Of a stretch of DNA of 64,000 nt, positions 18,526 to 27,697 are shown in pieces. The position numbers and the translations under genes were made by a program. Source of the stretch: Bradyrhizobium sp. (GTDB lineage: Bacteria; Pseudomonadota; Alphaproteobacteria; Rhizobiales; Xanthobacteraceae); the NCBI RefSeq assembly GCF_016219575.1, contig NZ_JACRMG010000008.1, positions 37,618 through 101,617 on the forward strand, in the 5' to 3' direction. Position 1 is the stretch's first letter; each line of letters opens with the position of its first letter. The notes under the pieces were generated by a model. That model was not told where the DNA came from, made no database searches, and saw only the letters and a list, made by a program, of their open reading frames with translations.

Positions 18526-18618
18526 GCGCCCTCGCCGTTGTGTTGCGAAGGCGGAATAATGATGCCTGTGCCGGGTTGATCCGGTTGCAGTTCAACAAGA
18601 ACAATGCGGAGGAACTCC

Positions 18619-19293
18619 ATGCGTGTGTTCGCTAAACTCGTCTCGCCGGTCTGTTTCGCCCTCGCCATCGTCGCGGCGCCGCCGGTTTCGGCGCAATCGC
18701 CCGACACCAGTTTCTTCCTGACCAGCAACGGCCCCGGCAAGGGCGGCGATCTCGGCGGCATTGCCGGCGCCGACCGGCATTGCCAGTCGCTGGCGCAGGC
18801 CGCGGGCGCCGGCGGTAAGACGTGGCGCGCTTATCTCTCGACGCAGGCGGCCGACGGCCAGCCGGCAGTCAACGCCAAGGACCGCATCGGCAAGGGGCCG
18901 TGGCAGAACGCCAAGGGCGCCGTCGTTGCCAAGGACGTCGCCGACCTGCACAGCGCGGCCAACAATCTGACCAAGCAGACCGTGCTTTCCGAGAAGGGCG
19001 AAGTGATCAACGGCCGTGGCGATACGCCGAACCGGCACGACGTGTTGACGGGATCGCAGCCGGACGGCACGGCCTTTGCCGCTGGCGACGACCGCACGTG
19101 CAAGAACTGGACGAGCAGCACGCAGGGCGCGGCCATGGTCGGCCATTCCGACCGCATGGGCTTGCGCGATGACGACGCCTCGAAATCCTGGAACGCGTCG
19201 CACCCCTCGCGCGGGCCGGACGGCGGTTGCTCGCAGGCCGACCTCAAGAGCACCGGCGGAGACGGCCTGTTCTATTGCTTCGCGGCGAACTAA
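18619..19293 (+). CDS. Secreted lectin-like protein
   Basis: 224 residues with a Sec signal peptide (VCFALAIVAAPPVSAQ, cut near residue 24). The mature part has motifs of the collectin/endostatin-like fold seen in proteins annotated as bacterial lectins: FFLTSNGPGKGGDLGGIAGADRHCQ near the start, TWRAYLST, then WTSS and a C-terminal GDGLFYCFAAN. Four Cys (two near each end) could form disulfides. GGAGGA at 18608-18613 sets the start. The stop overlaps the stop of the convergent GGDEF-EAL gene by 4 bases. Sugar binding is inferred from family naming only. Confidence 0.65.
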   Translation: MRVFAKLVSPVCFALAIVAAPPVSAQSPDTSFFLTSNGPGKGGDLGGIAGADRHCQSLAQAAGAGGKTWRAYLSTQAADGQPAVNAKDRIGKGPWQNAKGAVVAKDVADLHSAANNLTKQTVLSEKGEVINGRGDTPNRHDVLTGSQPDGTAFAAGDDRTCKNWTSSTQGAAMVGHSDRMGLRDDDASKSWNASHPSRGPDGGCSQADLKSTGGDGLFYCFAAN

Positions 19294-21371
19294 CCGGCTG
19301 CCGCCAGCCGCGGCGCGTCGAACAGCATCGGTTCCTCCTCGCGCACGAAACGTCCGGCGGCGGCGATCGCCGCCGGCAGTTGCGCGAGGCTTTGCGGTTT
19401 TGCGAACAGATAGCCCTGACCCTTGGCGCAGCCTTCGCGGGCGAGGAATTGCCACTGCGCCTCGGTCTCGATGCCCTCGGCCAACACGGGAATGCCGAGG
19501 CTTGTGCCTAGCGCCAGCACCGTGCGCACGATGGCGGCGGCCGCGGCATCTTCCGGCAGGCGTTTCACGAATGATTGGTCGAGCTTGATCTTGTCGAACG
19601 GGAAGGCATGCAGCGTCGCCAGCGACGAATAGCCGGTGCCGAAATCGTCCATCGCCACCGAAATGCCCATCGATTTCAATTTGCGCAGGATGTGCAGGCC
19701 GCGGGTCTGGTCCGACATCACGGTGGATTCCGTCACTTCCACCTCGAGCCGCTTCGGCGACAGGCCGGTTTCGAGCAGGATGGCGTGGATGGTTTCGGCG
19801 AGATCGTCGCGCTCGAATTGCAGCGGCGACAGGTTGACGGCGACGGTGCCTGGAATCCTGCCCTCGGCGGCGTCGCGGCAGGCGCTGCGCAGCGCCCATT
19901 CGCCCATGCCCGATATGGCCTCGGTCTCCTCGGCGAGCGGAATGAATTCGGCCGGCGAGATCATGCCGCGCTTCGGATGATGCCAGCGCATCAGCGCCTC
20001 GGCGCCGCAGATTCTTCCGTCGTGCAGCGAGGTCTGCAGCTGGTAATGCAGCAGCAGCTCGCCGCGCTCGGTTGCGCCCTGCAGGTCGCGTGCCAGCGCG
20101 CGGCGGGCGCGGGCCTTGTCGTCCATCTGCTGATGATAGCGCGTGATCAGCCCGCGCTGCCTGCTCTTGCCGCGATACATGGCGAGCTTGGCGTTGCTCA
20201 GCGCATGGTCGCGCTCGGGCGTGTCGGTCGGGAAGATCGAGTAGCCGATCGAGGCGGTGAGGGTGACCGCCTGCTCCTGCACCATGAAGGGTGTTGCGAA
20301 CACCGCCGCGATGCGCTCGGCAAAGGCTTGTGCGTCCTGCGGATGGTTGCCCGACATCTGCAGGCCCAGAAATTCGTCGCCGCTCTGTCGCGCCAGAAAT
20401 TCGCCCGTCGCCAGCACGCCGCGCATCCGGTGCGCCGCCTCGATCAACAGCAGGTCGCCGGCGGCGTGGCCGAACAAATCGTTGACGTCCTTGAAGCCGT
20501 CGATGTCGATGGAAAACGCGGCGAGCTTGTGCGCCTTCTCGTGCGCTTCCGCGGCATCGAAGGCGAGCCGCTCGTTGAAGGCAATGCGGTTCGGCAGGCC
20601 GGTCATGCCGTCGTTGAAGGAGAGCTGGTGGATGCGGTCGGCGGATTCCGTGCGCGAGCGCAGGTCGATGACATAGGTGGAAAAGCCCGAGCCCATCACC
20701 AGCAGCACCGCGCCGACCACGGCAATGGCGAGCGTCGGCGCCGGGATCAGCCAGGACGGCAACGTCGCCGCGGCGTCCGGCGTGACGGTGGCGGAGGCGA
20801 TCATTGTGTAGTGCAGGGTGCACACCATGAAGGCGAGCACGATCGCCGCGCCATGGCGGCACCAGCGCGTCACCGGGCGATTGGCGCGGTTGACGGCGAG
20901 CGCGCTGAGGCCAAGGCCGAACAGGAAGGTGAGGACAAGGCCGTAGGCGTTCCAGCTGACGGTGCCCGCGACATGCCAACCCCTTGCCGCGACGAAATGC
21001 ATGGCGAGGATGCCGACGCCCATGACGAGGCCGCCGGCTTCCGGCGCCAGCGTGAAATGCCGGCTGCCGATCTCGAACCCGATCAGGCAGGAGACGATAG
21101 CGATGACCAGCATGACGCCGGTGGCGACCGGCTCGAAGCCGCTGGCAAGCTGCGGGTCGAGTGCGAGAATGGAGATGAAGGTTGCGGCCCACAGCGCCGC
21201 ACCAGTGCCGACGGAGGCCATGAACAGCCAGCCGGCCCGGGTGGTCCCCTCGGTGGCGCGGGCGCGGGCGAAATGGCGCATGCCGACCCAGGTGCCGAAC
21301 AGGCAGACGGCACCGGCCAGCACCACCAGCAGCTGGTGATAGATGAAGGCGTAAGTGGCGGCCTCACGCAT
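19290..21371 (-). CDS. MHYT-GGDEF-EAL c-di-GMP signalling protein
   Basis: 693-residue inner-membrane protein. About residues 10-240 form seven helices of the MHYT sensor type (motifs AMHFVA and TLHYTM), proposed in this family to bind copper and sense gas or redox state. Then a GGDEF domain (signature SGDEF in ARQSGDEFLGLQM, with N-terminal DGMTGLPNR) and an EAL domain (GAEALMRWHHP, then EVTESTVM and DDFGTGYSSL). Both catalytic motifs look intact, so it could make and/or degrade c-di-GMP. GGGGGAAG precedes the ATG. Monocistronic, convergent with the lectin-like gene. Confidence 0.9.
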   Translation of the reverse strand: MREAATYAFIYHQLLVVLAGAVCLFGTWVGMRHFARARATEGTTRAGWLFMASVGTGAALWAATFISILALDPQLASGFEPVATGVMLVIAIVSCLIGFEIGSRHFTLAPEAGGLVMGVGILAMHFVAARGWHVAGTVSWNAYGLVLTFLFGLGLSALAVNRANRPVTRWCRHGAAIVLAFMVCTLHYTMIASATVTPDAAATLPSWLIPAPTLAIAVVGAVLLVMGSGFSTYVIDLRSRTESADRIHQLSFNDGMTGLPNRIAFNERLAFDAAEAHEKAHKLAAFSIDIDGFKDVNDLFGHAAGDLLLIEAAHRMRGVLATGEFLARQSGDEFLGLQMSGNHPQDAQAFAERIAAVFATPFMVQEQAVTLTASIGYSIFPTDTPERDHALSNAKLAMYRGKSRQRGLITRYHQQMDDKARARRALARDLQGATERGELLLHYQLQTSLHDGRICGAEALMRWHHPKRGMISPAEFIPLAEETEAISGMGEWALRSACRDAAEGRIPGTVAVNLSPLQFERDDLAETIHAILLETGLSPKRLEVEVTESTVMSDQTRGLHILRKLKSMGISVAMDDFGTGYSSLATLHAFPFDKIKLDQSFVKRLPEDAAAAAIVRTVLALGTSLGIPVLAEGIETEAQWQFLAREGCAKGQGYLFAKPQSLAQLPAAIAAAGRFVREEEPMLFDAPRLAAAG

Positions 21372-21575
21372 GACACGCTTCCCCCTGGTCGGGGAAAGCT
21401 ACGCGGGCGCGGTTAATCGGTTGTGCGGTGGGGTGGATACAAGCTGAAATAATGCCGCCCCTTTGCCAGTTAGCGTTGAAATTGATTGAATGCGGCCAGG
21501 GAACCGCAAAGGAACCGGCGGCCTCGGCTGCGCCTGTTGTCGGTTTGTTAACGCTGTGAAAGCGGGAAGACGCCC

Positions 21576-22283
21576 ATGAAATATGCGCTCTATTACTGGC
21601 CGATGATCCAGGGACGCGGCGAATATGTCCGGCTTGCGCTGGAAGATGCCGGGGCCGCCTATGACGACGCCGCCCGCCACGGCGGCGGCATGTCGGCGAT
21701 GATGCGGATGATGGAGGCGAAGAAGGGCACGCCGCCCTTTGCGCCGCCGTTCCTGAAGGCTGGAAAGCTCGTGATCGCGCAGACCGCGAACATCCTGCTC
21801 TATCTCGGCAGCCGCCACGGACTGGCGCCGAAGGCGGAAGCCGGCAAACTGTGGCTGCACCAGCTTCAGCTCACCGTTGCCGACTTCGTGCTGGAGATAC
21901 ATGACACCCATCATCCGCTCGGCCCCTCGCTCTACTACGAGGATCAGCGGGCGCCGGCGAAGAAGCGAACGGAAGAATTCTGGAAGGAGCGGGTGCCGAA
22001 ATATCTCGGCTATTTCGAGGGCCTGATGGAGCAGGGCGGCAGTGCCTACATCACCGGGCGCAGGGCGAGCTATGTCGACCTCTCGCTGTTCCAGCTCGTC
22101 GCCGGACTGCGCTATGCCTTCCCCAGGCGGATGAAGGCGTTCGAGCGCGAGGTGCCGCGCCTGGTCGAACTGCACGACCGCGTCGCGGCACGGCCGAACA
22201 TCAAGGCCTATCTCGCCAGCGACCGCCGCATTCCCTTCAACGAGCAGGGGATCTTCCGCAGGTACAAGGAGCTGGATGGGTAA
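21576..22283 (+). CDS. Glutathione S-transferase family protein
   Basis: 235 residues, cytoplasmic. The N-terminal thioredoxin-like domain opens YALYYWPMIQGRGEYVRLAL with the likely Tyr/Arg active-site area and the PPFAPPFLKAGKLVIAQTANIL segment containing the cis-Pro region. The C-terminal helical domain follows (~95-225). Resembles sigma/class-unassigned bacterial GSTs acting in conjugation or oxidative stress. The substrate cannot be inferred. Followed by a palindromic repeat. Confidence 0.85.
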   Translation: MKYALYYWPMIQGRGEYVRLALEDAGAAYDDAARHGGGMSAMMRMMEAKKGTPPFAPPFLKAGKLVIAQTANILLYLGSRHGLAPKAEAGKLWLHQLQLTVADFVLEIHDTHHPLGPSLYYEDQRAPAKKRTEEFWKERVPKYLGYFEGLMEQGGSAYITGRRASYVDLSLFQLVAGLRYAFPRRMKAFEREVPRLVELHDRVAARPNIKAYLASDRRIPFNEQGIFRRYKELDG

Positions 22284-22288
22284 TCGCT

Positions 22289-22364
22289 GTCATTCCGGGG
22301 CACGCGAAGCGTGAACCCGGAATCTCGAGGTTCCGGGTTCGATGCTGCGCATCGCCCGGAACGA
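22289..22364. repeat. Palindromic intergenic repeat
   Basis: GTCATTCCGGGGCACGCG ... CCGGGTTCGATGCTGCGCATC...CCCGGAACGAC: long imperfect inverted repeat, common type in this genus, between two convergent genes. Confidence 0.75.
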
Positions 22365-22374
22365 CGTTGATGAA

Positions 22375-22734
22375 TCACCTGCTTCGCCCATCCACCAGCG
22401 TCATCTTGATCTTGGACAGATCGACGCTGTCGAAGCAGCTGACGTTCACCGCCACCACCTCGGTTCCGTCGGGCTTGGTGCCGCGCGCGAACACCTCGAC
22501 GCCGCAGTCCAGGCAGAGCTGGTGACGGATGGCGTGCTTGTTGAAGAGATATTCCTTCAAATTCTCCTCGCCGGCGCGGAGCTGGAAGCTCTTGGGCGGG
22601 ATGAAGGTGAAGTGCAGGCCCTTCTTGGTGCAGATCGAGCAGTTGCAGGCGGTGACCATGGCGAGATCGCTGGTGCATTCGAACCGCACCTGCCCGCAAT
22701 GGCATCCCCCGGTAAACGTCTTGCTGTCGGCCAT
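22375..22734 (-). CDS. GFA family (glutathione-dependent formaldehyde-activating enzyme fold) protein
   Basis: 119 residues, cytoplasmic zinc protein of the GFA/CENP-V fold. Ligand motifs seen: GGCHCGQVRFEC near the N-terminus, CNCSICTKKG and CLDCGVEVFA. These Cys sets bind two zinc ions in characterised relatives. Only some family members act on S-hydroxymethylglutathione, so enzymatic function is unsure. GAGGAG precedes the ATG. Confidence 0.85.
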   Translation of the reverse strand: MADSKTFTGGCHCGQVRFECTSDLAMVTACNCSICTKKGLHFTFIPPKSFQLRAGEENLKEYLFNKHAIRHQLCLDCGVEVFARGTKPDGTEVVAVNVSCFDSVDLSKIKMTLVDGRSR

Positions 22735-22806
22735 CGCTTCTCCTCACCGTAATCCCGGCACCGGACGATAGCGCACCTGCGTCGTGTCGTCAGTATGGCA
22801 GAGCGG

Positions 22807-23283
22807 TCACTCGTCCTTGCCGCGGGTGATGGCGATCCAGGCCTCGGTCTTGTTGCGCTGGCATTCCATGTTGAGGCGGCGGAAGCGCATGGTGACCTTG
22901 TCGCCGCGCAGCAGGCCCATGCGCTTGAGGCAGCGCGAGGAGCCGGTCATGGCATCGTCCTTGGGAATGGAGAATACGGCCGCGGCCATGGCGCCCACCA
23001 GGGCGAAGAATTCCGGCTTCGGCTTGCGGTCGCCCTTGGCGTAGAGCTCGATGGCGAACTTGTCGCCGCGGCAGGCCACCGACAGTTCCTTGGCCTGCGG
23101 GTGCGTCATGTAGACGGTGTTGGCGGCCTTGAAGTTGACCTTCAGCTTGTCGATCAGGTTGGCCAGCTGCTTGGCGCTGTCGTCGCAGCGGTCGGCGCGG
23201 GCGGGGGAGGTGGCGAATGCGGCGAACAAGGCAATGGCCGCGGCAAGGAAGATCGATCGGCGAAACGGTCGTCGTGATGTCAT
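22807..23283 (-). CDS. Conserved periplasmic protein of unknown function
   Basis: 158 residues with a signal peptide (RRSIFLAAAIALFAAFATSPARAD, cut near residue 28). The mature part has three Cys (RCDDSAKQL, SVACRGDKF, SSRCLKRMGL) plus one in MECQRNK, suggesting disulfides. The start at 23283 is chosen for the signal peptide and AAGGGG upstream. No known domain recognised. It is divergent from the fumarase gene. Confidence 0.6.
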   Translation of the reverse strand: MTSRRPFRRSIFLAAAIALFAAFATSPARADRCDDSAKQLANLIDKLKVNFKAANTVYMTHPQAKELSVACRGDKFAIELYAKGDRKPKPEFFALVGAMAAAVFSIPKDDAMTGSSRCLKRMGLLRGDKVTMRFRRLNMECQRNKTEAWIAITRGKDE

Positions 23284-23492
23284 GTGCAATTGCCCCTTTG
23301 GGCCTATTGAAGCGTGGGAAAAGGGTGGGCGCAAGGCAGGCTTCTCTAGCGCGGAAACCGACGAAAGTAACGGTCCACGAATGGCCGCCTTGCCATTGAA
23401 AACCTTCCCTTTGGCCGAAAAGTGCTTAGAACGGCTCTATCTCCGGGCCAGCCGCCGCGGCCGCCCCGGTCCCAAAACCCCGAGAACTCGCC

Positions 23493-25148
23493 ATGAACGC
23501 CCCGACCGCCTTTCCCGATCAGCAAAAGCCCGTACCGCCGTACAAGCACACCCCTTTGTTCCCGCTGGGCAAGGACGAGACGCCCTACAAGAAGGTGACG
23601 AGCGAGGGCGTGCGGGTCGAGAAGGTGCTGGGCCGCGACATGGTGGTGGTCTCGCGCGAGGCGCTGCGGGCGCTGTCGGAAGCGGCCTTCGGCGAGATCA
23701 ATCATTATCTGCGGCCGGGGCATCTAAAGCAGCTCCGCGCCATCCTCGACGACAAGGAGGCCAGCGACAACGACAAGTTCGTCGCCTTCGACTTCCTGAA
23801 GAACGCCAATATCGCGGCCGGCGGCGTGCTGCCGATGTGCCAGGACACCGGCACCGCGATCATCATGGGCAAGAAGGGCTGCAACGTCATCACCGACGGC
23901 GACGACGAGGCCGCGCTGTCGCAAGGCGCCCGCGACGCCTATCTGCGTCGTAACCTGCGCTACTCGCAGGTAGCGCCGCTGTCGATGTACGAGGAGAAGA
24001 ACACCGCCAACAACATGCCGGCGCAATGCGAGATCTACGCCGAGGGTGACGACGCCTACAAGTTCATGTTCATGGCCAAGGGCGGCGGGTCCGCCAACAA
24101 GAGCTTTCTCTATCAGGCGACGCCGTCGGTGCTGACCAAGGATCGCCTGCTCGCCTTCCTGAAGGAGAAGGTGCTGACGCTGGGCACTGCCGCGTGTCCG
24201 CCCTATCACCTCGCGATCGTGATCGGCGGCACTTCGGCCGAACTGTGCATGAAGACGGTGAAGCTTGCTTCCGCACGCTACCTCGACGCGCTGCCGACCC
24301 AGGGCTCCGCAGATGGCAACGCTTTCCGCGATCTCGAGATGGAGCAAGAAATCTTGAAGATGACGCAAAGCCTCGGTGTGGGCGCGCAGTTCGGCGGAAA
24401 ATACTTCTGCCACGACGTGCGCGTGATCCGCATGCCGCGCCACGGTGCCTCGTTGCCGATCGGGCTCGGGGTGTCCTGTTCGGCAGACCGCCAGGTGCTC
24501 GGCAAGATCACCAGGGACGGCGTCTATCTCGAGGAGCTCGAGCACAACCCGGCGCAATACCTGCCGGCGGTGGAGCAGACGCTGGGCGGCGATGTCGTCA
24601 AGATCGACCTCAACAAGCCGATGCAGGAAATCCTGGCGACGCTGTCGAAATATCCGATCAAGACGCGGGTCTCGATGACCGGCACCATGGTCGTGGCGCG
24701 CGACTCCGCGCATTCCAAGCTGCGCGAGCGGCTGGAGAAGGGCGAGCCGCTGCCGGATTATTTCAAGAACCACCCGGTCTATTACGCGGGTCCCGCCAAG
24801 ACGCCGGAAGGTTATGCTTCGGGTGCGTTCGGCCCGACCACGGCGGGGCGCATGGATTCCTTCGTCGATCAGTTCCAGGCCGCCGGCGGCTCGATGGTGA
24901 TGGTGGCCAAGGGCAACCGCGCGCCCGCGGTGCGCGAGGCCTGCAAGAAATATGGCGGCTTCTATCTCGGCTCGATCGGCGGAGCCGCGGCCAATCTCGC
25001 CGAGCACTGCATCAAGAAGGTCGAGGTGGTGGAATATCCCGAGCTCGGCATGGAAGCGATCTGGCGCATCGAGGTGGTGGATTTCCCGGCCTTCATCATC
25101 GTCGACGACAAGGGCAACGACTTCTTTAGGGAATTGAACCTGGGCTAA
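23493..25148 (+). CDS. Class I (iron-sulfur) fumarate hydratase
   Basis: TCA-cycle enzyme interconverting fumarate and malate, cytoplasmic, 551 residues, oxygen-sensitive 4Fe-4S type. Seen: [17 protein letters not shown] (class I QDTGT motif with a cluster Cys), further Cys in [16 protein letters not shown] and LGVSCSAD, and the C-terminal beta domain with [18 protein letters not shown] and [10 protein letters not shown]. The alpha and beta domains are fused as in FumA/FumB. Single-gene unit, flanked by palindromic repeats downstream. Confidence 0.93.
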   Translation: MNAPTAFPDQQKPVPPYKHTPLFPLGKDETPYKKVTSEGVRVEKVLGRDMVVVSREALRALSEAAFGEINHYLRPGHLKQLRAILDDKEASDNDKFVAFDFLKNANIAAGGVLPMCQDTGTAIIMGKKGCNVITDGDDEAALSQGARDAYLRRNLRYSQVAPLSMYEEKNTANNMPAQCEIYAEGDDAYKFMFMAKGGGSANKSFLYQATPSVLTKDRLLAFLKEKVLTLGTAACPPYHLAIVIGGTSAELCMKTVKLASARYLDALPTQGSADGNAFRDLEMEQEILKMTQSLGVGAQFGGKYFCHDVRVIRMPRHGASLPIGLGVSCSADRQVLGKITRDGVYLEELEHNPAQYLPAVEQTLGGDVVKIDLNKPMQEILATLSKYPIKTRVSMTGTMVVARDSAHSKLRERLEKGEPLPDYFKNHPVYYAGPAKTPEGYASGAFGPTTAGRMDSFVDQFQAAGGSMVMVAKGNRAPAVREACKKYGGFYLGSIGGAAANLAEHCIKKVEVVEYPELGMEAIWRIEVVDFPAFIIVDDKGNDFFRELNLG

Positions 25149-25173
25149 TCCTGCAGCGGCGTAAGCGCTCCAA

Positions 25174-25275
25174 CTCCTCATCCTGAGGAGCCCGCAGAGC
25201 GGGCGTCTCGAAGGATGCAGGCCAAAGGCGGGCCTCATGGTTCGAGACGCGCTTCGCGCTCCTCACCATGAGGGG
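25174..25275. repeat. Palindromic intergenic repeat
   Basis: CTCCTCATCCTGAGGAGC ... CGTCTCGAAGGATG ... TCATGGTTCGAGACG ... CCTCACCATGAGGGG: nested inverted repeats forming a long hairpin. A type widespread between genes in Bradyrhizobium. Confidence 0.75.
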
Positions 25276-25325
25276 CCAGTGACTCAGTGGGGCTAGGTCG
25301 CCCTTCAATCCGGAACGAGGGCAGC

Positions 25326-25769
25326 ATGGTCGAGTGGTTCGAGGACCTGAAGGTCGGCATGCGCTTCAGGAGCGAGGCGGTGACGGTGTCGAAGGACGAC
25401 ATCTTCCGCTTTGCCCGGGAATACGACCCGCAGCCGTTTCATCTCGACGAGGAGGCGGCGAAGAAGTCCATCCTCGGAGGCCTCGCCGCATCGGGATGGC
25501 ACACGGCGGCGATCGCCATGCGGCTTGCCGCAAGCTGCAAGCCGTTCGGGCCGCATCCGCTGTTCGGCGCCGGCGTCGACGAACTGCGCTGGCTGAAGCC
25601 GGTGCGGCCCGGCGACGCCATTCATCTCGAAGGGGAGCTGGTGGAACTGGTGCCATCGCGCTCGAAGCCGCACGGCGTCGCCCGAGTGAAATGGACCGCC
25701 TATAACCAGAACGGCGAGGCGGTCTACACCTTCAATCCGATCGCGATCGTGCCCAGCCGGCCGAAATGA
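25326..25769 (+). CDS. MaoC-like (R)-hydratase domain protein
   Basis: 147 residues with the hot-dog fold of MaoC/(R)-specific enoyl-CoA hydratases. The catalytic hydratase motif is visible (REYDPQPFHLDEEAAKKS with Asp and His, then GGLAASGWHTAAIAMRL). Likely acts on short-chain acyl-CoA intermediates. GAGGG lies before the ATG at 25326; a longer in-frame start would add 13 unrelated residues. Stands alone between two repeats. Confidence 0.85.
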   Translation: MVEWFEDLKVGMRFRSEAVTVSKDDIFRFAREYDPQPFHLDEEAAKKSILGGLAASGWHTAAIAMRLAASCKPFGPHPLFGAGVDELRWLKPVRPGDAIHLEGELVELVPSRSKPHGVARVKWTAYNQNGEAVYTFNPIAIVPSRPK

Positions 25770-25770
25770 A

Positions 25771-25893
25771 ATGGCCGGGCAGAGCCCGGCCGCCAATGCC
25801 TCGTCATGGCCGGGCCCGTCCCGGCCATCCACGTCTTTGTAGTGCTTTAAGGGAAAGTAAGACGTGGATCACCGGGTCAAGCCCGGTGATGAC
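25771..25893. repeat. Palindromic intergenic repeat
   Basis: ATGGCCGGGC-AGA-GCCCGGCC hairpin followed by GTCATGGCCGGGCCCGTCCC ... GACGTGGATCACCGGG...GATGACG. A long inverted repeat of the common Bradyrhizobium type, between convergent genes. Confidence 0.75.
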
Positions 25894-25918
25894 GCCTTGG
25901 GATGTGGCGCGTGCGCGC

Positions 25919-26215
25919 TTACGCCCGCGATCCCGTGAAGGGGAAGCTGCCCATCGGGCCGATGCTGGCTTCGCCCGACATGGTGTCGCCGGAGACCTTG
26001 CCGCTGAAGGCCAGCGTCAGCGGCATCGGGTTGGTGATGGACACCTTCCAGGCGACGTCGTCGCCGTTCGCCGTGCCCTCGAAAATCTCGGTCGAGTTGC
26101 CGTCGGCGCCCTGGGTGCCGTTGAGCGCGCCGCCCGACGTCTTGACGGTGAGCGTCGTCTTGCGCTCGCCCATCGGCGTCGAGAGGGTGATGTTCCAGTT
26201 TCCGTCCACGGCCAT
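25919..26215 (-). CDS. Small conserved protein of unknown function
   Basis: 98 residues, no signal peptide, predicted mostly beta (GNWNITLSTPMGERKTTLTV, alternating pattern, then FSGKVSGDTMSGEASIGPMG). The repeated G-x-x-x-G-x-V/A strands suggest a small beta-barrel or lipid-binding-like fold, but no family is recognised. GGGAG precedes the ATG at 26215. It is downstream of yciB on the same strand after 109 bases. Confidence 0.6.
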   Translation of the reverse strand: MAVDGNWNITLSTPMGERKTTLTVKTSGGALNGTQGADGNSTEIFEGTANGDDVAWKVSITNPMPLTLAFSGKVSGDTMSGEASIGPMGSFPFTGSRA

Positions 26216-26324
26216 TAAGGTCTCCCGAATTTGTGTTCCAGTTGCGCGGTTATATCCTATCACATCGCGCAGCCCAACGGTCTTTGACGCGATTTGTTGA
26301 CGCGTCAATTCGATACGCCGTGAA

Positions 26325-26879
26325 TCAAGCGCGGGCGGCAGCGCGCAGGCGGCTGCCGACCAAGAGGCGGAAGGCGACATACTGGATCGCGAATGCGGCG
26401 AGCTTGGCCCCGACCAGCACCACCGTCACATAGAAGGTCCACAGCTTCATGTCGCCGGTCATGGCGACGCCGACGGTGCCGGCGGCGAGCATGAAGCACA
26501 GTCCCGCCCAGGCGTAGCCCGCGAAGGTGACGTATTCCGGAATGGTCTCGCTGACGATCGGCGGCATGTAGCGCAGCATCCAGCCGCGCTTGAGCATGAT
26601 GAGGCCGATCGCGGCGTGACCGATTGCGGGTTTCGCCAGCACGAAGCGCGGGTCATGGGTGAGCAGGGTGGCGCCGCCGAGCACGATCACCAGGCCAAGG
26701 CTGGCCCAGGTCATGTAACCCAGCGTCTGGCCCTTGATGCGCGACCAGATCACCTGGCCGATGGCGCCGACGATGGCGACGGCTGTCGCCAGGATCACGT
26801 TGTCGGTGGCGAGATAGATCACCAGGAAGACGATGGTGGAGAGGAAGTCGGAGCCGAGCCGGCGGAATACGTCTTTCAT
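26325..26879 (-). CDS. yciB: YciB/IspZ inner-membrane septation-family protein
   Basis: 184 residues with about five to six helices. Motifs of the YciB family: FLVIYLATDNVILATAVAIVG, then QVIWSRIKGQTLGYMTWASL, and LTHDPRFVLAKPAIGHA (the family's P-x-F-x-x-x-K-P-T/A segment). YciB is linked to cell-envelope integrity and septation. The start at 26879 gives the usual length. It is preceded on the same strand by another membrane gene 96 bases away. Confidence 0.8.
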   Translation of the reverse strand: MKDVFRRLGSDFLSTIVFLVIYLATDNVILATAVAIVGAIGQVIWSRIKGQTLGYMTWASLGLVIVLGGATLLTHDPRFVLAKPAIGHAAIGLIMLKRGWMLRYMPPIVSETIPEYVTFAGYAWAGLCFMLAAGTVGVAMTGDMKLWTFYVTVVLVGAKLAAFAIQYVAFRLLVGSRLRAAARA

Positions 26880-26975
26880 CGTGTGTTTCCCTACACCCTG
26901 ATTTTTCGAGGCCCGCGTCGAGGCGGGCTGGATAGGCGGTCCGGGCCGGGAAAGCAATCCGGCACGGTCTCGTCG

Positions 26976-27554
26976 TCACTGCGAGCGGGGCAGCGCACCG
27001 GGCGGCGGCGTGCCGTACTTCGCCCGGAGATGCTGCGGGTACCAGTTGGTGAAGTAGATCGCGCAGTTGCGGGCGGCAAAGGCAACCAGCAGCCCGCCCC
27101 AGAACGGCAGCCACGGCACGTAGATCATCGCAGCGTTGCCGATCATCATCAGGGCCATGGCCGCGGCCCACGCCGCCGTGATTACATAGTTGGAGCGGAT
27201 GAAGCCGGGCAGCTTTGCCGTCTCGGCGTCGGCAGCTTCCAGCGCATATTGCAGCGTGAAGGGGTAGCGGATCAGGATCGAGAACAGCGACACCAGGAAA
27301 ATGCCGGTATCGACTGCAAAGCGCACGGCGGACGCGCTCAGGGCGGGATCGACCAGCGTGACGTAGAGGCCGGTGGCGCCAAAAGTGAGAACCGAGCCGG
27401 TGCCGAGGATCTTGATCGAGCGGCCGCGGCAGATATCGAAGCCGATCACCGCAACGCAGATCGCGGCGGACACGAACAGGCTGATTGCGGCCGAGGTCAC
27501 CAGCATCAGCAGGGCGAACGCGCCGTAGGGGGCGAGGATCAGGAAGACCGTCAT
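26976..27554 (-). CDS. Predicted membrane protein controlled by a TetR-type operator pair
   Basis: 192 residues with about six helices (APYGAFALLMLVTSAAISL, SAAICVAVIGFDIC, a GTGSVLTFGATGLYV segment, ILIRYPFTLQ loop, YVITAAWAAAMALMMIG, LPFWGGLLVAFAA). The FTNWYPQHLRAKYG tail is cytoplasmic-looking. I do not recognise the family. GAGAGG precedes the ATG. Its promoter (-35 CGTCAA read leftwards at 27619-27614, -10 at 27596-27591, 17-base spacer) is bracketed by two copies of the operator also found before the carotenoid oxygenase and tetR, so it probably belongs to the same regulon. Confidence 0.7.
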   Translation of the reverse strand: MTVFLILAPYGAFALLMLVTSAAISLFVSAAICVAVIGFDICRGRSIKILGTGSVLTFGATGLYVTLVDPALSASAVRFAVDTGIFLVSLFSILIRYPFTLQYALEAADAETAKLPGFIRSNYVITAAWAAAMALMMIGNAAMIYVPWLPFWGGLLVAFAARNCAIYFTNWYPQHLRAKYGTPPPGALPRSQ

Positions 27555-27571
27555 GGCAGCCTCTCAAGGCA

Positions 27572-27590
27572 ATCTTTACACCGTAAAGAT
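27572..27590 (-). promoter_or_regulatory. Perfect palindromic operator, proximal, before the membrane gene
   Basis: ATCTTTAC-ACC-GTAAAGAT, 8-3-8 perfect inverted repeat lying between the -10 hexamer (27591-27596) and the start codon at 27554. Nearly identical to the operator at 29758-29776. Confidence 0.7.
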
Positions 27591-27619
27591 ACATTATGGA
27601 CACGAAGGGAAATCGTCAA
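27591..27619 (-). promoter_or_regulatory. Sigma-70-like promoter of the membrane gene
   Basis: Read on the minus strand: TTGACG (27619-27614), 17-base spacer, TAATGT (27596-27591). Flanked immediately on both sides by the two operator copies, an arrangement suited to repression. Confidence 0.6.
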
Positions 27620-27624
27620 GCGAA

Positions 27625-27643
27625 ATCTTTACACTGTCAAAAT
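27625..27643 (-). promoter_or_regulatory. Second operator copy, distal, before the membrane gene
   Basis: ATCTTTAC-ACT-GTCAAAAT: left arm identical to the proximal site, right arm degenerate. Exactly the same 19-base sequence occurs at 29812-29830. Confidence 0.65.
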
Positions 27644-27697
27644 AAGATGATCGAATGCAGAAAAGCGATAGTCTTGCAATGAGTTGCAGAAGGGAGT

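Noticed and set aside
19290..21371. SGDEF in place of GGDEF as a sign of inactive cyclase
   Set aside because: S at the first position is tolerated in many active diguanylate cyclases, so it is not evidence of loss.
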